This document shows, in pieces, positions 24,601 through 36,939 of a stretch of 64,000 bases of DNA. Origin of the DNA: Cotesia glomerata. Taxonomy: Eukaryota > Arthropoda > Insecta > Hymenoptera > Braconidae. The stretch covers positions 30,913,525 to 30,977,524 of the forward strand of contig NC_058159.1 in the NCBI RefSeq assembly GCF_020080835.1. The letters run 5' to 3'. Every line of letters begins with the position of its first letter. The first letter of the stretch is position 1. The notes under the pieces are model-generated. The model was not told the origin of the DNA. It was given only the letters and a program-made list of their open reading frames with translations, and searched no databases. The position numbers and the translations under genes are program-made.

Positions 24601-27600
24601 CTAACAGATATTGTAAATAGCCATTAATATTGAAAACATAAACTCCAAAGCGTTAAATATGAGGAAATTGTCAAGCAGGCTGATTAAAAAAATGCAAGTT
24701 TGTACTCTGATAACTGATAGCTTCTCAAATAAAATCATCCAAAGATAATAAGTATAAAATAACATAAATATTATATTATATTAATTTATAAACTCACTTA
24801 ACGTCGATGTAAACAAAAAAAATAAACATTCGTCTTGATTACGTGCTTGAGCATGCAGAAAAATTAATTCATTTTATTGATGCATTACTCTTATAATAAA
24901 TATAAACTATAAACATGATGGATAAATTCAGATTATCATCAAATGTTTATAATATATTTTATCTTACACCCAGTACATATGAATCGGAGCGAATGATCAA
25001 TTAAAATTTATTTTAAATAATATAACGCTGTAACATTTATTTTGAATCATGCATTTATCGTAATTATATGCGTTGTATCTGTACTTTTTTTTAATTATAA
25101 TTATAAATATAATTTACAATAAATTCTACTTGTTTTTTTTTTTTTTTGTATTTAAAGTATCGAATAAACAAAATTAATGTAATAAAAAATTATAAAAAAA
25201 TTTATCAAGGTAATTTAATAGATTAATTTGAAGCGACAAATAGTCACACGTCAATGGTAATTGTTTTTTATCGATAAATATATATGACGATAGCGTTTGT
25301 TATTTGTGTAATGGTTAAATTAATAATGACAAATGATTTAATTAAAAAAAAAAAATGATAATTATTTACAAGTTATTTACAAGAAAATAAAGATTTTGAC
25401 AGCTTTTTTGCTTTCAAAAGTTGAAAAAAATTTTGGCTCTCATGTTTTTGGATAAAATTCCTATTATATCTTTTTTTAAAAAAAGTACATAAAAAAACGA
25501 ACAATTAAAAAAAAAAAGTTAAATATTACAATTTTCTAAAAAATTTATAAATTTTTTTTATTATTTATAAATTTTTTTTTAAATTTATAAAATTTTTTTA
25601 AATTGTGATAATCAATTTTTTTTTTTTTTTAATTGATGAAAATTAATTTAGCAGATATTTATTAAATTTTAATCATTTTTTTAACAAATAAATTAAGGTA
25701 ATAAAAATGAAAAAAAAAAATTAAAGATACAATTTTTATTAAATTATTTTCCAGAAGAAATTTGTTTGTTAAAAAATTATTAAGTGACTGCTAACTTTAA
25801 TGTCATTTTTAATTGTTCATTTTTTTATGTATTTAAAAAAAAATATATTAATAAAATCAAATAAAAATTTAGTTAAATAAATGAAAATTAAAATGACCCC
25901 ATTTGTAAATATTTACCAAAAAAATATATGTGTGGTGATAAATAAATAAATAAAATAAAATATTAAAATAGTGGTATAGGCAGGTGATTCCCGTAAAAAT
26001 GGGCCCTCACTTACCATCCTCTTTCGCCACTATTACTGGACTTGATCGGTCCATCAACACTCTGTGGTGTCACTGTTTCACTGAACCTACGAATTACAAT
26101 AACACCATACACAATTACATTAAAAAAAATCCTCCACCGTGTCTCTACCTTCGCTATTTAATTAATTATCTCTAATTCGGTAGTTAGAGAGTAGAAAAAA
26201 TTTTCATTAATTAATTTTAATTCGTGATTCTAATTACATAAGGGAAGTGACTACTAAATGTGATTATAATAATAATAATAATAAATTATTTGTAGGACTT
26301 ATCCATGCCTATGGGGACTTAGGCGTCTAAATAATTTAAATTCACGATAAATAAACAGGTATAACAGGTAATGCACAGGTGAAAGACATAACAGAATGAT
26401 AATGATAAATTAAAAATCTATAATAATTATAATAGTTGTCTGGACGGGATTTCTTAACCCAGAAATATATAAGATTTTTTTATCGGAGTTTGAAGTAATA
26501 AAAATACATAATAGTAACGCAATGAGTGCTGTTATATGATACATAAGATACGAGATGATTTCGATATCGATATTCAATAGTCACGATGTTAGTTTTTTTT
26601 TTTTTTACTTTTTTAAAATAAAATTTTTAAAGTTATTTTATTTTATATCAAGCGCGTACATATAGTATGTACGTGCAACTGATATAATTACGATTTCAAC
26701 ATTTCACGGATAATAAGAAAAAACATAAATATATTTATGTAAATAATATAAAAAATGCCACTGAGTCATAGCAGTTATTTTTGTAAATATTCGAGCTATT
26801 CTACTTCTACAGAAAATAGAGTTTAAACGTAAATAATTAATTTAAATAAATATAACTGAGGCAGGTGCAAAATATACATTATAAATAACGAGACGCGAAG
26901 TAATCAATTTAATTTTATAAGAAGTATTATTAATAAAATATTAAGCGCGTAGGTTTAGAAAATAATTACATGCATTAAACAAATGAAAATAAAAACAAAT
27001 ACTATAGAATATTTGACAAGCGGAATAATGAATTAATAGTAATAGTAAATAATTATTTAAATGGATTTTGGAGTAAACGATAAAATAAAAATAAAACATA
27101 TGTTAGCCATACAGATTTTAAGTTATTTTACGTAGGATTTTAAAAATCCTCTACTACCTTCTCAGTACTTTTATTTCGTTTTCCAACGAGTCTTCTTTTC
27201 CCTTCAGGGCCTTTTTATCTATTATTTTAACGGCATACATTTGTCCAGGTTTCTCCTTGCTCTCGGCGAGTCTAACTTCGGAGAAAGCGCCTCTGTAAAA
27301 TATTATTACACAATTTATTGTCTCTATACATTATGGAGTATATTATTTTTTCACATCATTTCTTGAATATTATCAAAAACTTATGTAACAATGCTACTTG
27401 GTACTTGGTACTTGCATTTATACCAAGAAACACTAAATGTTTATTTTAGAATTCATTATTTATATTAAAAAAAAAAATATTAAAGTTAGCAGTCACTTGA
27501 TAATTTTTTAACATAAAAATTTGCTCGGAAAAATGATTTAAAAAAAATTTTTTTTAATTTCTGTCCATTTTTTTTGCCATAAATTATTTGTTAAAAATAT

Positions 27601-27912
27601 TAAAATTATCAAATATCTGCTAAGTTATTTTAAAAAAATTTCATTTTTTATTTTTAAAAATTTTTGTCCATTTTTTTTGCCATAAATTATTTAAAAAAAA
27701 TTTCATTTTTTATTTTTTAAAATTTCTGTCCATTTTTTTGCCACAAATTATTTGTTAAAAATATTATTAAAATGATGAAATATCTGCTAAATAAATACTC
27801 ACGTTCCCAAAAGTTCTTTGAGCGTATATTTATCATCAACAGATGACATTTTATCATCCTTTCCATCCTTTTTCAATTTTTTATTAGAATCTTTTTTACC
27901 AAAAAGCGGCAT
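21699..27912 (-). CDS. CaMKI: Calcium/calmodulin-dependent protein kinase type 1
   Basis: Eight minus-strand exons (27803..27912, 27158..27292, 24001..24075, 23671..23933, 23435..23575, 22182..22308, 21996..22083, 21699..21902) join in phase to 380 aa. It starts MPLFGKKDSNKKLKKDG. Kinase landmarks: LLGTGAFSEVRLAE (glycine loop), YAVKIIDKKAL (ATP lysine), VHRDLKPEN, ISDFGLSKM, then the activation loop TACGTPGYVAPEV with the Thr phosphorylated by CaMKK. The autoinhibitory and calmodulin-binding segment is LKKNFAKSRWKQAYHAATVI. The tail has H/Q repeats with ten consecutive Gln, then ends PTQGNPIRPYRK. This kinase responds to cytosolic calcium. Intron 2 is about 3 kb. An alternative upstream acceptor for the last exon (near 21945) would give a different frame; the CaM-binding continuity favours the one used. 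Confidence 0.95.
21790..21845 (-). repeat. CAG/CAA trinucleotide tract (polyGln) in CaMKI last exon
   Basis: An interrupted CTG/TTG run on the plus strand encodes HHQHQ followed by a ten-Gln run on the minus strand. It is C-terminal to the kinase and calmodulin-binding regions, so variation should be tolerated. Confidence 0.85.
22498..23395. repeat. Array of family A MITE-like units in CaMKI intron
   Basis: About five diverged units of ~190 bp in one orientation fill the intron between the GEFEFDSPYWDD exon and the APEVLAQRPYG exon. Recurrent pieces are TGATACTATAACTAGCTGAC, TTTTAATTAAAAAAAAATAC, TGAAAATTTCGACTATTAAT and GTCTGTCAACTTTAGTG. Confidence 0.65.
24076..27157. other. Long CaMKI intron 2
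   Basis: About 3.1 kb, AT-rich, with no gene seen. It contains a poly(A/T) tandem repeat at 24270-24430 and a family B element at about 25634-25808 (GATGAAAATTAATTTAGCAG to GTGACTGCTAACTTTAATGT). A long first-third intron of a kinase is a plausible home for alternative promoters, but I see no specific signal. Confidence 0.5.
24270..24430. repeat. Short tandem repeat of T-run/GAAAAAAA units
   Basis: Five to six copies of a ~28-bp unit, TTTTTTTTATTGAAAAAAAT followed by TAATAG or similar, with small length differences. Confidence 0.75.
27470..27790. repeat. Family B MITE-like repeats, inverted, in CaMKI intron 1
   Basis: Reverse-oriented family B: starts TTAAAGTTAGCAGTCACTTG and then repeats a ~70-bp internal segment (TTTCTGTCCATTTTTTTGCC) three times, ending ATATCTGCTAAA. 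Confidence 0.65.
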
Positions 27913-29668
27913 TTCAATACCAGTAATTCTAATCAATCAAATAGTAAATATATAAAAATAATAATAAAAAGAGTAAACAATAGTAATTCACTCTACCACA
28001 GTATGTTTGAACACACACTGACACCAACAATTTTAATTTAAAATGTCAAGGTTATCCCACTGAAATATCAATTAAAACTATATAATATTAATATCAATCC
28101 ACCAACTAATTTACCGACAATTTAAATGATACAACCTACAAACAATCCCTTGCACTATTTACATTTACATTACACAAAATAATTATTTAACAATAACATT
28201 AAGTTGTAAAATTTCATATTTAATTATTTCTTCTCTAGCATTGTAACTTTACGTAATAATTAAAAAATATATATTTTTGTCTTTAATAACAGCACTTTAA
28301 TTGTTAACCACTATTATTATACATTTGAACGAGTATTTAATAATATCTAATCCACACATTTATAGCTAAGTAAATTTACGTTCAGATACTTCAGATGACG
28401 TCGGTATGATAGTATGCCACTAACTAAAAACCCCTTTATTACATATATATTTTTTTTTCATACACACACACACAGTATCTGGTGCTTGGTGCTGTTAGGT
28501 TACCAGTACAACATGTAAATTCCTCTTTAACTTTTAAATAATTGTAATAATTAATATAATATCAGTCAGTAGATTATCACACACTGTTAACAAATGTCAG
28601 TTTTATTGTTTACTTATTTATTATTCAGTTTACGTACTAGCTTAATTTTAAACAGCATAATTAAATGCTGATAATTTACTTGATGCTGCGGTGAGGTATA
28701 TAGTACTTTTTATTTAATATATATATAAATTTAATACAATCTATATATGCGTGGTGGCAAATGATCGAATGATCTGATCGTAATGCCTGCGTATAGTCGT
28801 ATACGTATGCCGAATATCTATTATCTATAGTTAATGCACGCAGGATTTCCAACTGACAGCTGGAGGGGATGATGGAGTAATAGATAAGTGTGTGTGCAAT
28901 GCAGTATAGTTTAATTCACACTAACACTTTTATACTAAACTGTACATGTATATTTATAAGTGTGTGTTTAAATTGAAAAGAGCGCCATCACCGAACGGCA
29001 GACAAAGGAGACAGTAGGAGATAGAAGTTAAGTGGGGGTAGGATTTACTTCCCTGTCTCTGTCTGTTTTTCAACATAACATATATCATTATTTATAAATA
29101 TATGTGGTATGCGGTTGCTAAGATAATTAAATGACTGATAACAGTTGGATTGGGTAATTGTCAACAACTAAGTTTAGATCATTTTTTAAATTAATAACAA
29201 TGACTATTTTATTTAAATTTTTCAATTGTTGACTTTTAGGTATTTTATTTTTTAAATTATTATTGTGATTTTGACAGCTGTCAATTTTTTTAATTTTTAC
29301 AATACTAAAAGTGTTTCTAAAAATTTTCTGATAATTTATAATAATAAAGTTAGCCGACATTTTTTATTTTTTATCTTGCTTAATTTATTAATTTATGACT
29401 AAAAAATATTTTTAAAAAATTGCACTTATAGTTTTTAAAGATTTAAAATTTTTTTATAATAATTCTTTGATAAAAAAAAAATCATATAAATTTTTAGATG
29501 TCAGATAACTTTATTTTCTTTAATTTTTGCATGTGAAATTTAAAAAAATTTTTTTCATTACAATTTAATTGTTATAAAATTCTAAGAATTTTTTAAGGTC
29601 TGTTAACTTGAGTGTTATAAATTTGTTTATTTATTTTAGTTAGTGAGTTTAAAAAGTGAGGACTAAAA
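27913..29668. other. Divergent region, CaMKI to MANEA
   Basis: About 1.75 kb between two divergent starts. A near-CRE (TGACGTCG, 28395-28402) lies ~480 bp upstream of the CaMKI ATG. Family A MITE pieces lie at 29260-29620 beside MANEA. No further coding region is supported. Confidence 0.45.
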
Positions 29669-32618
29669 ATGATGCTGGGATCGGTGATAAGTTCAGTGTC
29701 ACTTCGGCGATGCTTTTATTTATCTTTGATGGTCTTTGTGTTATCGACACTGATGGCAATGGTTATAATAGTTAAATTAACACCGTTAGAATCCTCAAAA
29801 TGTCATTCGTCGAATACTGGAACGACTGCGAGGGTAGAATGGAGCAGTGCTATGCCCTTTGGATCGATATCACATAATCGGCATTTAGATAATTCCTCAC
29901 TATTTATTAATAACTTGCAGTCATTAATTTTAAATAATAGTGACAGCCAAAATGAAGATCAGGATATTAAAAATACCGAGACGAGGAATAAAATTACGGG
30001 GTTGTCATGGAAAATGAGAAGCAAGATATTGCCCTTGCTGATGATCAATGACACCAAACAGATTGATATTAATTATAATATTCACATATTTTACTACCCC
30101 TGGTACCGCTCGCTGGAGTACGATGGGGTGTGGAAGCATTGGAACCACGATTATCTTCCCAACTGGAAGAAAAATGACAAGAGAGTCTTTCCGGAGGGTA
30201 GACACCGTCCGCCAGCTGATATCGGCGCCAGTTATTATCCCAGTATCGGTTGCTACAGCTCCAATGATCCTCAGGTATTTATTGTCTTAAATTAATAAAC
30301 CATTTATTAAATTTCAATTTGATGATATTTATCTGTTTTTTATTTATTAGGTGATAGACCTACATATGAGACAATTGAGGGAAACAGGCGTTGGAGTACT
30401 TGTTGTCTCTTGGACACCGCCAAACACACCCGACAACACAGACTCTGTGATGGCTGATTTATTGGACGCTGCTCATCGATATAATCTAAAAATAGCTCCG
30501 CATATTGAGCCTTATCCTGGCCGAAATCCTATAAATTTAATCCAACATATCAAGTACTTGTTCGGGCACTATGCTTCACATCCGGCACTTCACCGGGCCA
30601 AGAGAAACAATGAGTAATTTATTTATTTATTTAATAATAGCAACCTTGCAGTCACTATTTGACTTCCGTGACTTGAGAAGTATAAATAAATAAAATTTAG
30701 ATTTATTAAATAATGACTTTTGTTAAATTGCACTGTATTTTTTTAAATATTGACTGTTTTAAAGATATAAGCTCATCCTGATGTTACATTCATCAAGAGC
30801 TTTCATTTGAGTACCCACATGCATTTTTATATATTTTTCATATATACATATATATAATATATATAAATATATGAAAAATATATCAAAATGCATGGGGGTA
30901 CTCAAATGAAAAGTCTTGATGAGTGTAACATCAAGATGAGTTTAGATCTTTAAAAATATCATTAATTGACAAGATACAATGTCATTTCTTAGTTATTAAC
31001 AATTTTTAAGATATAAGCTCATCCCGATGTTACATTTATCAAGACCTTTCATTTGAGTACACACATGGCATTTTTTATATATTTTATATATATATGGTAT
31101 TTGTGAAATATATAAATATATAAAATATATGAAAAATGCCATGTGGGTACTCAAATGAAAGGTTTCGATGAGTAGAATGTCGGGGTGAGCTTAGATCTTT
31201 AAAAATATCATTAGTTGACAAGATACAATGTCATTTCTTAGTTATTAACAATTTTTAAGATATAAGCTCATCCCGATGTTACATTTATCAAGACCTTTCA
31301 TTTGAGTACACACATGGCATTTTTTATATATTTTATATATATATGGTATTTGTGAAATATATAAATATATAAAATATATGAAAAATTGATGTGGGTACTC
31401 AAATGAAAGGTTTCGATGAGTAGAATGTCGGGGTGAGCTTATATCTTTAAAAATATCATTAGTTGACAAGATACAATGTCATTTCTTAGTTATTGACATT
31501 TTTTACGATATAAGCTCATCTCGATGTTACACTCATCAAGACTTTTCATTTGAGTACCCACATCAATTTTTCATATATTTTATATATTTATATTTGTCAC
31601 GAATACCATATATATAAAATATATCAAAAATGCCATTATATATATATATATATAAAATATGTGAAAAATTCCATGTGGGTACTCAAATGAAAGCTCTTGA
31701 TGAGCGTAACATCGGGATAAGCTTATATCTTTAAAAATGTCAATAGTTCACAAGATACAAGTTCATTTCTTAATTATGTATCTAGAAATAGACCATTTTT
31801 TAATACAGCCTAAATACTTATCTTTTAATTCTCTTAATAATATATATATATTACAGAACTAAAACTAAACATCTTAGGTTTTATTAAATTAACAATTGTC
31901 ATTGCAGCGGACCTCTGCTTCCGGTGATTTACATCTACGATTCTTACTTGTTCCCATCGAGCGCCTGGTGGGAACTTTTGTCCGAAAGGGGGAATTTGAC
32001 GTTAAGAGGAACAGAGATTGATGCAGTCTACATCGGACTTTTGGTAGACTCTCAGCACCGCAGTCACATTAAAAAGTCACACTTTGACGGATTCTACACT
32101 TACTTTGCCGTCAATGGGTTCAGCTATGGAAGTACTTGGAAGAATTGGAAAGACTTGAATAAATTCGCTGCGCAAAATGGCTTGATGTTCATTCCTAGCT
32201 TAGGCCCTGGCTATATCGATACTCAAGTAATTTTTTCATTCAATACTTGGTTGGAAAAATTTTATTTATTTATTTATTTATTCATTTTTATTTATTTATT
32301 TATTAATCTATTTATTTATTTATATATTGAATGGTTCTTTCATAGGTCAGAGCATGGAATGCTGAAAATATTAGACACCGACGTCACGGACAATACTACG
32401 AAGTCGCTTGGAAGAACGGAATCAACAGCGGTGCTAAAGTTATCTCGATAACTTCTTTCAATGAATGGCACGAAGGTACTCAAATAGAACCCGCGAAACC
32501 CGTCAGTAATAAAGATTTTACGTACCTCGACTATGAACCAGAGGGACCTAACTTTTATCTGAATCTTACCAAGTGGTGGATTCAACAATTTTCTTACAAA
32601 TCCATTAATATTAATTAA
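29669..32618 (+). CDS. MANEA: Glycoprotein endo-alpha-1,2-mannosidase (GH99)
   Basis: Four exons (29669..30274, 30351..30613, 31908..32226, 32346..32618) join in phase to 486 aa, close to vertebrate MANEA (~460). A short cytosolic end is followed by one membrane anchor at about residues 15-37 (FYLSLMVFVLSTLMAMVIIV), so it is a type II Golgi protein. After a variable stem the GH99 catalytic domain begins IHIFYYPWYRSLEYDGVWKH. It contains VSWTPPNTPDNTDSVM, IAPHIEPYPGR and the family signature SFNEWHEGTQIEPA with its two acidic residues. The enzyme removes glucosylated mannose from N-glycans as a Golgi bypass of ER glucosidases. Intron 2 holds a 1.2-kb palindrome array. It is divergent from CaMKI. 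Confidence 0.95.
30638..31822 (+). repeat. Palindromic-arm repeat array, copy 4 (forward)
   Basis: Starts ATAGCAACCTTGCAGTCACT, then TTAAATTGCACTGTA, with four inverted arm pairs, and ends ACAGCCTAAATACTTATC. One ~250-bp unit (30975-31225 and 31225-31475) is almost identically duplicated. It occupies most of MANEA intron 2. Confidence 0.87.
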
Positions 32619-33600
32619 TTATTTATTTATAGTAGAGATCTGAGAGTTTAATATTAATTCATCATTTAAGATCTCTATTTATAACTTCTATATATTAGCT
32701 ACATCTTTAAGAAGGTATCGATTGCTTACATTCATTTAAAATTTATATAATTTTTACATTCATTAATTATAAGTATGACTAGTAATATCCCAGTGATAAA
32801 TTTAGTTTTAAATAAAAAGACCGTAGAGTTTTTTTAAATTAAAAAGAATAAAAAGATAGACTGTAAATTTAAGGCAGAAGTAAATTGGTGATATATCATT
32901 TGCGTTAGGATCATTGACTAATGTATTCCAATTAATTTTATACTTAATCAAATATATAAGTACGTAACAGGTATAACTATATAAATAATATATTATATAT
33001 ATATCTTGTGTGTATGTTGATTGTACATAATGTCTTGAAAATGTCTATGATAATTATCTATTTATTTTTTTTTATTTGTGATATAAAATATTTGTAAGAA
33101 GTTTTTATTTTGTACTGATTAAACTTTATTGTAAATGATTTTATTTTTAATTGATGTATTTGAATGCAGCAAAGTACGCACAATAAAATAATAATAAATA
33201 TTAGTGATATAAATAATGATAAATTATCGCGACTTTTTATTTTCTGAATTCTTTCACTATCAAAAGTAAAAATTTATAAAAATACAACCTGTGAAACCTG
33301 GTTAAAAGAGAGTTCAAGGGACCGTGATTTTTTTTCTCTTATAGAGGTTTCTCAGTAATCGAGTTTCTAGCTTATAGAGGTACAGAAGAAGTCTGTCTCA
33401 CTTACAGAGGTTATTCTATAATATGCAAAATATTTTACAATCAAACATAGTCCTATCAACAACTGCTAAGTATTTAAAAAAACAATTCTAAGCGAAAAAT
33501 AGAGAAAGAGTTTCGCATTGCCAGTGTTAAATTGTCGCTTATAGAGGTACAGGCAAGAGAAGCTCTCAGTTATAGAGGTCGGCGTGAAAACGACTGTATA
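32619..33600. other. MANEA 3' region and repeat remnant
   Basis: MANEA 3' UTR with AATAAA-type signals, then AT-rich DNA. From 33330 to 33600 there is a repeat in which TTATAGAGGT or TTACAGAGGT occurs five times. Confidence 0.5.
33330..33600. repeat. TTATAGAGGT-motif repeat, pogo/Tigger-like remnant
   Basis: The decamer TTATAGAGGT (once TTACAGAGGT) recurs near 33339, 33371, 33402, 33540 and 33570. The right end reads on the minus strand as ATACAGTCGTTTTCACGC. A CAGTCG start beside repeated TATAGAGG resembles Tigger/pogo ends. The left end does not match, so it is at best a fragment. Confidence 0.4.
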
Positions 33601-36589
33601 TTAATCCACGATGACGTTGAAATAAGGTGACATATCAAAATCGAAAATTTTGAAGGCAAGGTGTCCACCAAAGCCAGGAGGAGCGCGATGAACAAGACCG
33701 ACTCCACCCAAAAGACTTCTACGCATTGTAGTTCCACGACCATCAAAGAATGGCACAGTCGACTGTCCAGCATCTTTCTTCAAATCAGATGCTCGGAATT
33801 TAACAAATTTATTTGACGTTATAGTCGAATGAATTTTTAATTCCCCGTCCTGAGGATATATTTGGCGTTCAAATGTAAACATACTTTGATCCGTATACCT
33901 AGAATTATCTGGATTTTCTAAGATCAATTCATCTCTGAAAGAAGATTAAAATTAAAATTAAAGTCATAAAGCTGACCAATTTGAGAAAAGGTAAAAAAAT
34001 ATATTACTTGAGAACTTGTTCTTGAGGAGATATCCATGATGATTGATCGAGATTAATTAATTTTCCTCTCGGAAAATCAAGAGATGTTACTCGAACTTGT
34101 AATTCAATTGGACCTTGTTTTCGTTTGGGAAACTCGAGAGAATCTCCGGCGAATCGCCATCGGACTCCTGTGATGACATGCTTCTTTGGTGCCATCACAT
34201 TGTTCAAGTTCATTTTATGTGGACGAGCATAATCAACTCCCAACTCAAGTGGAATTTGGGACTCATTATTTTTTAAGACGTAGTATTTTTCAGTTGTTTC
34301 ATTGTAAGTAAATTCTTCCAATGGCTTCCACATATCATATCCAACATGACCGTGAGGTAGAACTTCACTTTCTGCGATTTGAATGTGAATCATGCCATCT
34401 TTCTTCACAAACTTAAGACCCGCAACGAACCTACAAAATGTATCTTCTATTATCTTGCTCATTTTTTAAAATATTTATAAATGACACTAAAATTAGTCGA
34501 CAACTGTCAATTCTTAAAAACTTTTTAACAAATTAACTTCAGTGGCATTATCTATAATTGTTATATACTCACTTGTTGCTTTCGATATCCGAAACTTGTT
34601 CTCTAAAACTGACAGCAGTAATTACATGTGGCGAGCGTGACGGCTTGATTGCACAAGTACAAATACAGTAGTCACAGAATCTCATTGTACCCCAGTTGTA
34701 TGAACTAGATACATCTAAGGGTTGTTCACGGTTATAGAAATGCCGATCGGGGTCGCCATACTGCTTTTTGTCTCTACCATCAATACCGGTAAAATATCCA
34801 TAACGTCTGCTGCTATTTGTCTGCTGAAGAATATCAAATTAATGAAGATATTAATGATTCTGAAGTTATCTGACATCTGTCAATTTTTTCCATTTTTATT
34901 TGAAAAAATTCAACATCTAGAAATTAAAAAAAAATTAAAAGTGCAAACTTTTAAATAATACATTTTTTAAAATTGATTTTTTATAAAAACCAAAAAAATT
35001 GTCAGATGTCAGCTCACTTCAGTATTATAGATATTATCTTTTAAAAATTTTAATACTTACCAATTCAGTGATCTTATAACCGGGCGTACTATATTGACAG
35101 TCCAGAAATTCATAACACTCTGTCTTATTTATAGTATCTTTTATTAAGTTCAAGTTACAGTTATGGCTGCAAGAGTGTGTGGTGCTCAAGTCCTTCTCTG
35201 CAATTATTACCGTCTGCACCATTTTCTCTAATTCAAGGTTTGTTTCTTCTGTCACTGGATCAAAAATAAAAATTTTTAAATATTTTTCCAAGTTACTTTC
35301 CTTTTAGTGATAGAAATATTTTTTGTGTGAAATATTACTGAGATTTTCAAAATATGACGGATCACACGGATACATATAATATGTCGTGTTGTTCAAAATT
35401 TCCCTGGTTAACTCCATTATTGTCTTCAATGAATCGGATAAGTTTTCCTCCATCAGTTTGAGTTCCTCCTGATAGGATTGTCTATCTAGTAATAAAATAA
35501 AGTTTAAAATAATTAATCATATAATAAAATTATGAAAATTAATCCCCGCCTTTATTAATCCCGCCAAAATTTCTCAGCAAAAATTTCTCACAATTATTTA
35601 CAATTATTTCTAAAAAAAACATTAACATGGCCTTTTTATCATGGTTTTAAGGTGAAAAAAATATTGTACAAGAAATTATTGCGGACAAGAGACGGTCACC
35701 GATGAAAATATATATTAGTGCAAACTGGTACCACAAACTATCACTCCCATCGAGGCAAAATATTTTACACTAAACTCGAGGAAAGAATTAAATACAACTT
35801 GTCTGTATACATTGTACAGTCCTTGATGGAATGAAGAAACTCGTCTACAGTGATCGTATCTGTTGTTTTCCTGGAAAAAAAATAGATTAATTAAATAACG
35901 GTATGAATATATCATGGTATTTATAAACTTTTCATTGATTTTTTATTTTTCTTTAATTAAATTTTGAAACTTACTGTTATTTCTTCACGAGACAAGTGCA
36001 ATAATAAATCATAAAAGACTTTTCGAATATTATCAAAGTCATTTAAATTAACATACGATATATTTAATTCGCTTTCCAAACTACGGTGATTTACGGAATA
36101 CCAATTTAATGCCCAAGCATGCATACAGTAATCAACTTTCTTGTTACTTCTGTAAGAAGTTAAAGAAAGTGAGGATAATAATTGGCTTACGTCATACGCA
36201 ATTGCCTTGGGTATAGTTTTTAGTTGACCATTTTTATAGAAAATATCAATAAGATTCTTATAAGCTTCCACATTAGGCTTTAATTCTTTTACTACTGCAT
36301 AATCCCACCAATAAAGATCAGAAAGATAATCGCTCGATTTCATTTCTTTTAATTTCTTAACCAATGTTGTCATTTTCAAATAAAAAACTCCAGCTGTTTT
36401 GTTTTTTTCATCCAAAGTTAAATTTTTAAACACTGAAAAATCACTGCGGGATACACCATAGTTTTCATCGATAAATTTTTTAATAGAATTTATATCAGTA
36501 ATTTCAAATAAAACTTGTTGAGAATCTGATATGACGGCATTTTGGAGATAAAAAATAGTTAAAAGGGTAAAAATTCCCTTTGATGTCAT
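33601..36589 (-). CDS. Secreted protein of unknown function, tandem copy 1
   Basis: Seven minus-strand exons (35975..36589, 35726..35870, 35339..35485, 35061..35254, 34573..34823, 34008..34430, 33601..33934) join in phase to 702 aa. The start MTSKGIFTLLTIFYLQNAVI is a signal peptide. The amino half is helical, with CMHAWALNWYSVNH and NNRYDHCRRVSSFHQGLYNV. The middle is Cys-rich (STTHSCSHNC, CYEFLDCQYSTPGYKI). The C-terminal 330 residues have the best-conserved blocks: SSRRYGYFTGIDGRDKKQYG, FCDYCICTCAIKPSRSPHVI, ITGVRWRFAGDSLEFPKRKQ, STVPFFDG, and a final KIFDFDMSPYFN. The build resembles insect secreted proteins with a Pfam DUF4803-type C-terminus, recalled, not checked. The role is unknown. 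A conserved promoter block lies ~140 bp upstream. Confidence 0.8.
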
Positions 36590-36939
36590 TCTTGATATTT
36601 TTATTGTTCTTATTATTTATTTTTACTTCTTACAGAAGTTTTAAATTATTCAGAAAAACAATTTTTTTAAAAAACAAAACTTAACTTTACTTTCAACGCA
36701 GTTATACAGTGTTTAGATTTTTTTTCTACGTGGTACAAGTTATACTGATCAAAAACTTAGTCATAGGAATTAAGTCTCTGTTGTGATAGTAGTCATCACT
36801 AAAATTAAATTCCAAGGGCACTGATAACAGAATTTTAGGCCGTGGATACGATAATAATAATTACAAAATTTAATTTGATTTTTTGGGATGCTTCAATATT
36901 TATTTATTTATTTTGAAATTAATAATAACAATTATTTAA
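36590..36939. promoter_or_regulatory. Upstream region of tandem copy 1
   Basis: About 36600-36760 aligns with the same interval upstream of copy 2 (40570-40730). The shared block contains CTACGTGG, then ACAAGTTATACTGATCAAAA. The TACGTG core lies at 36727-36732, about 140 bp from the ATG. Confidence 0.5.

Noticed and set aside
30005..30205. Antisense open frame over MANEA exon 1
   Set aside because: Shadow of a strongly supported exon.
35280..35325. Apparent in-frame stop (CAC TAA) in the tandem secreted gene, in copies 1 and 2
   Set aside because: A GTAATA donor just upstream in both copies splices this stretch out and joins in phase to the ETNLELEKMVQ exon, so it is intron.
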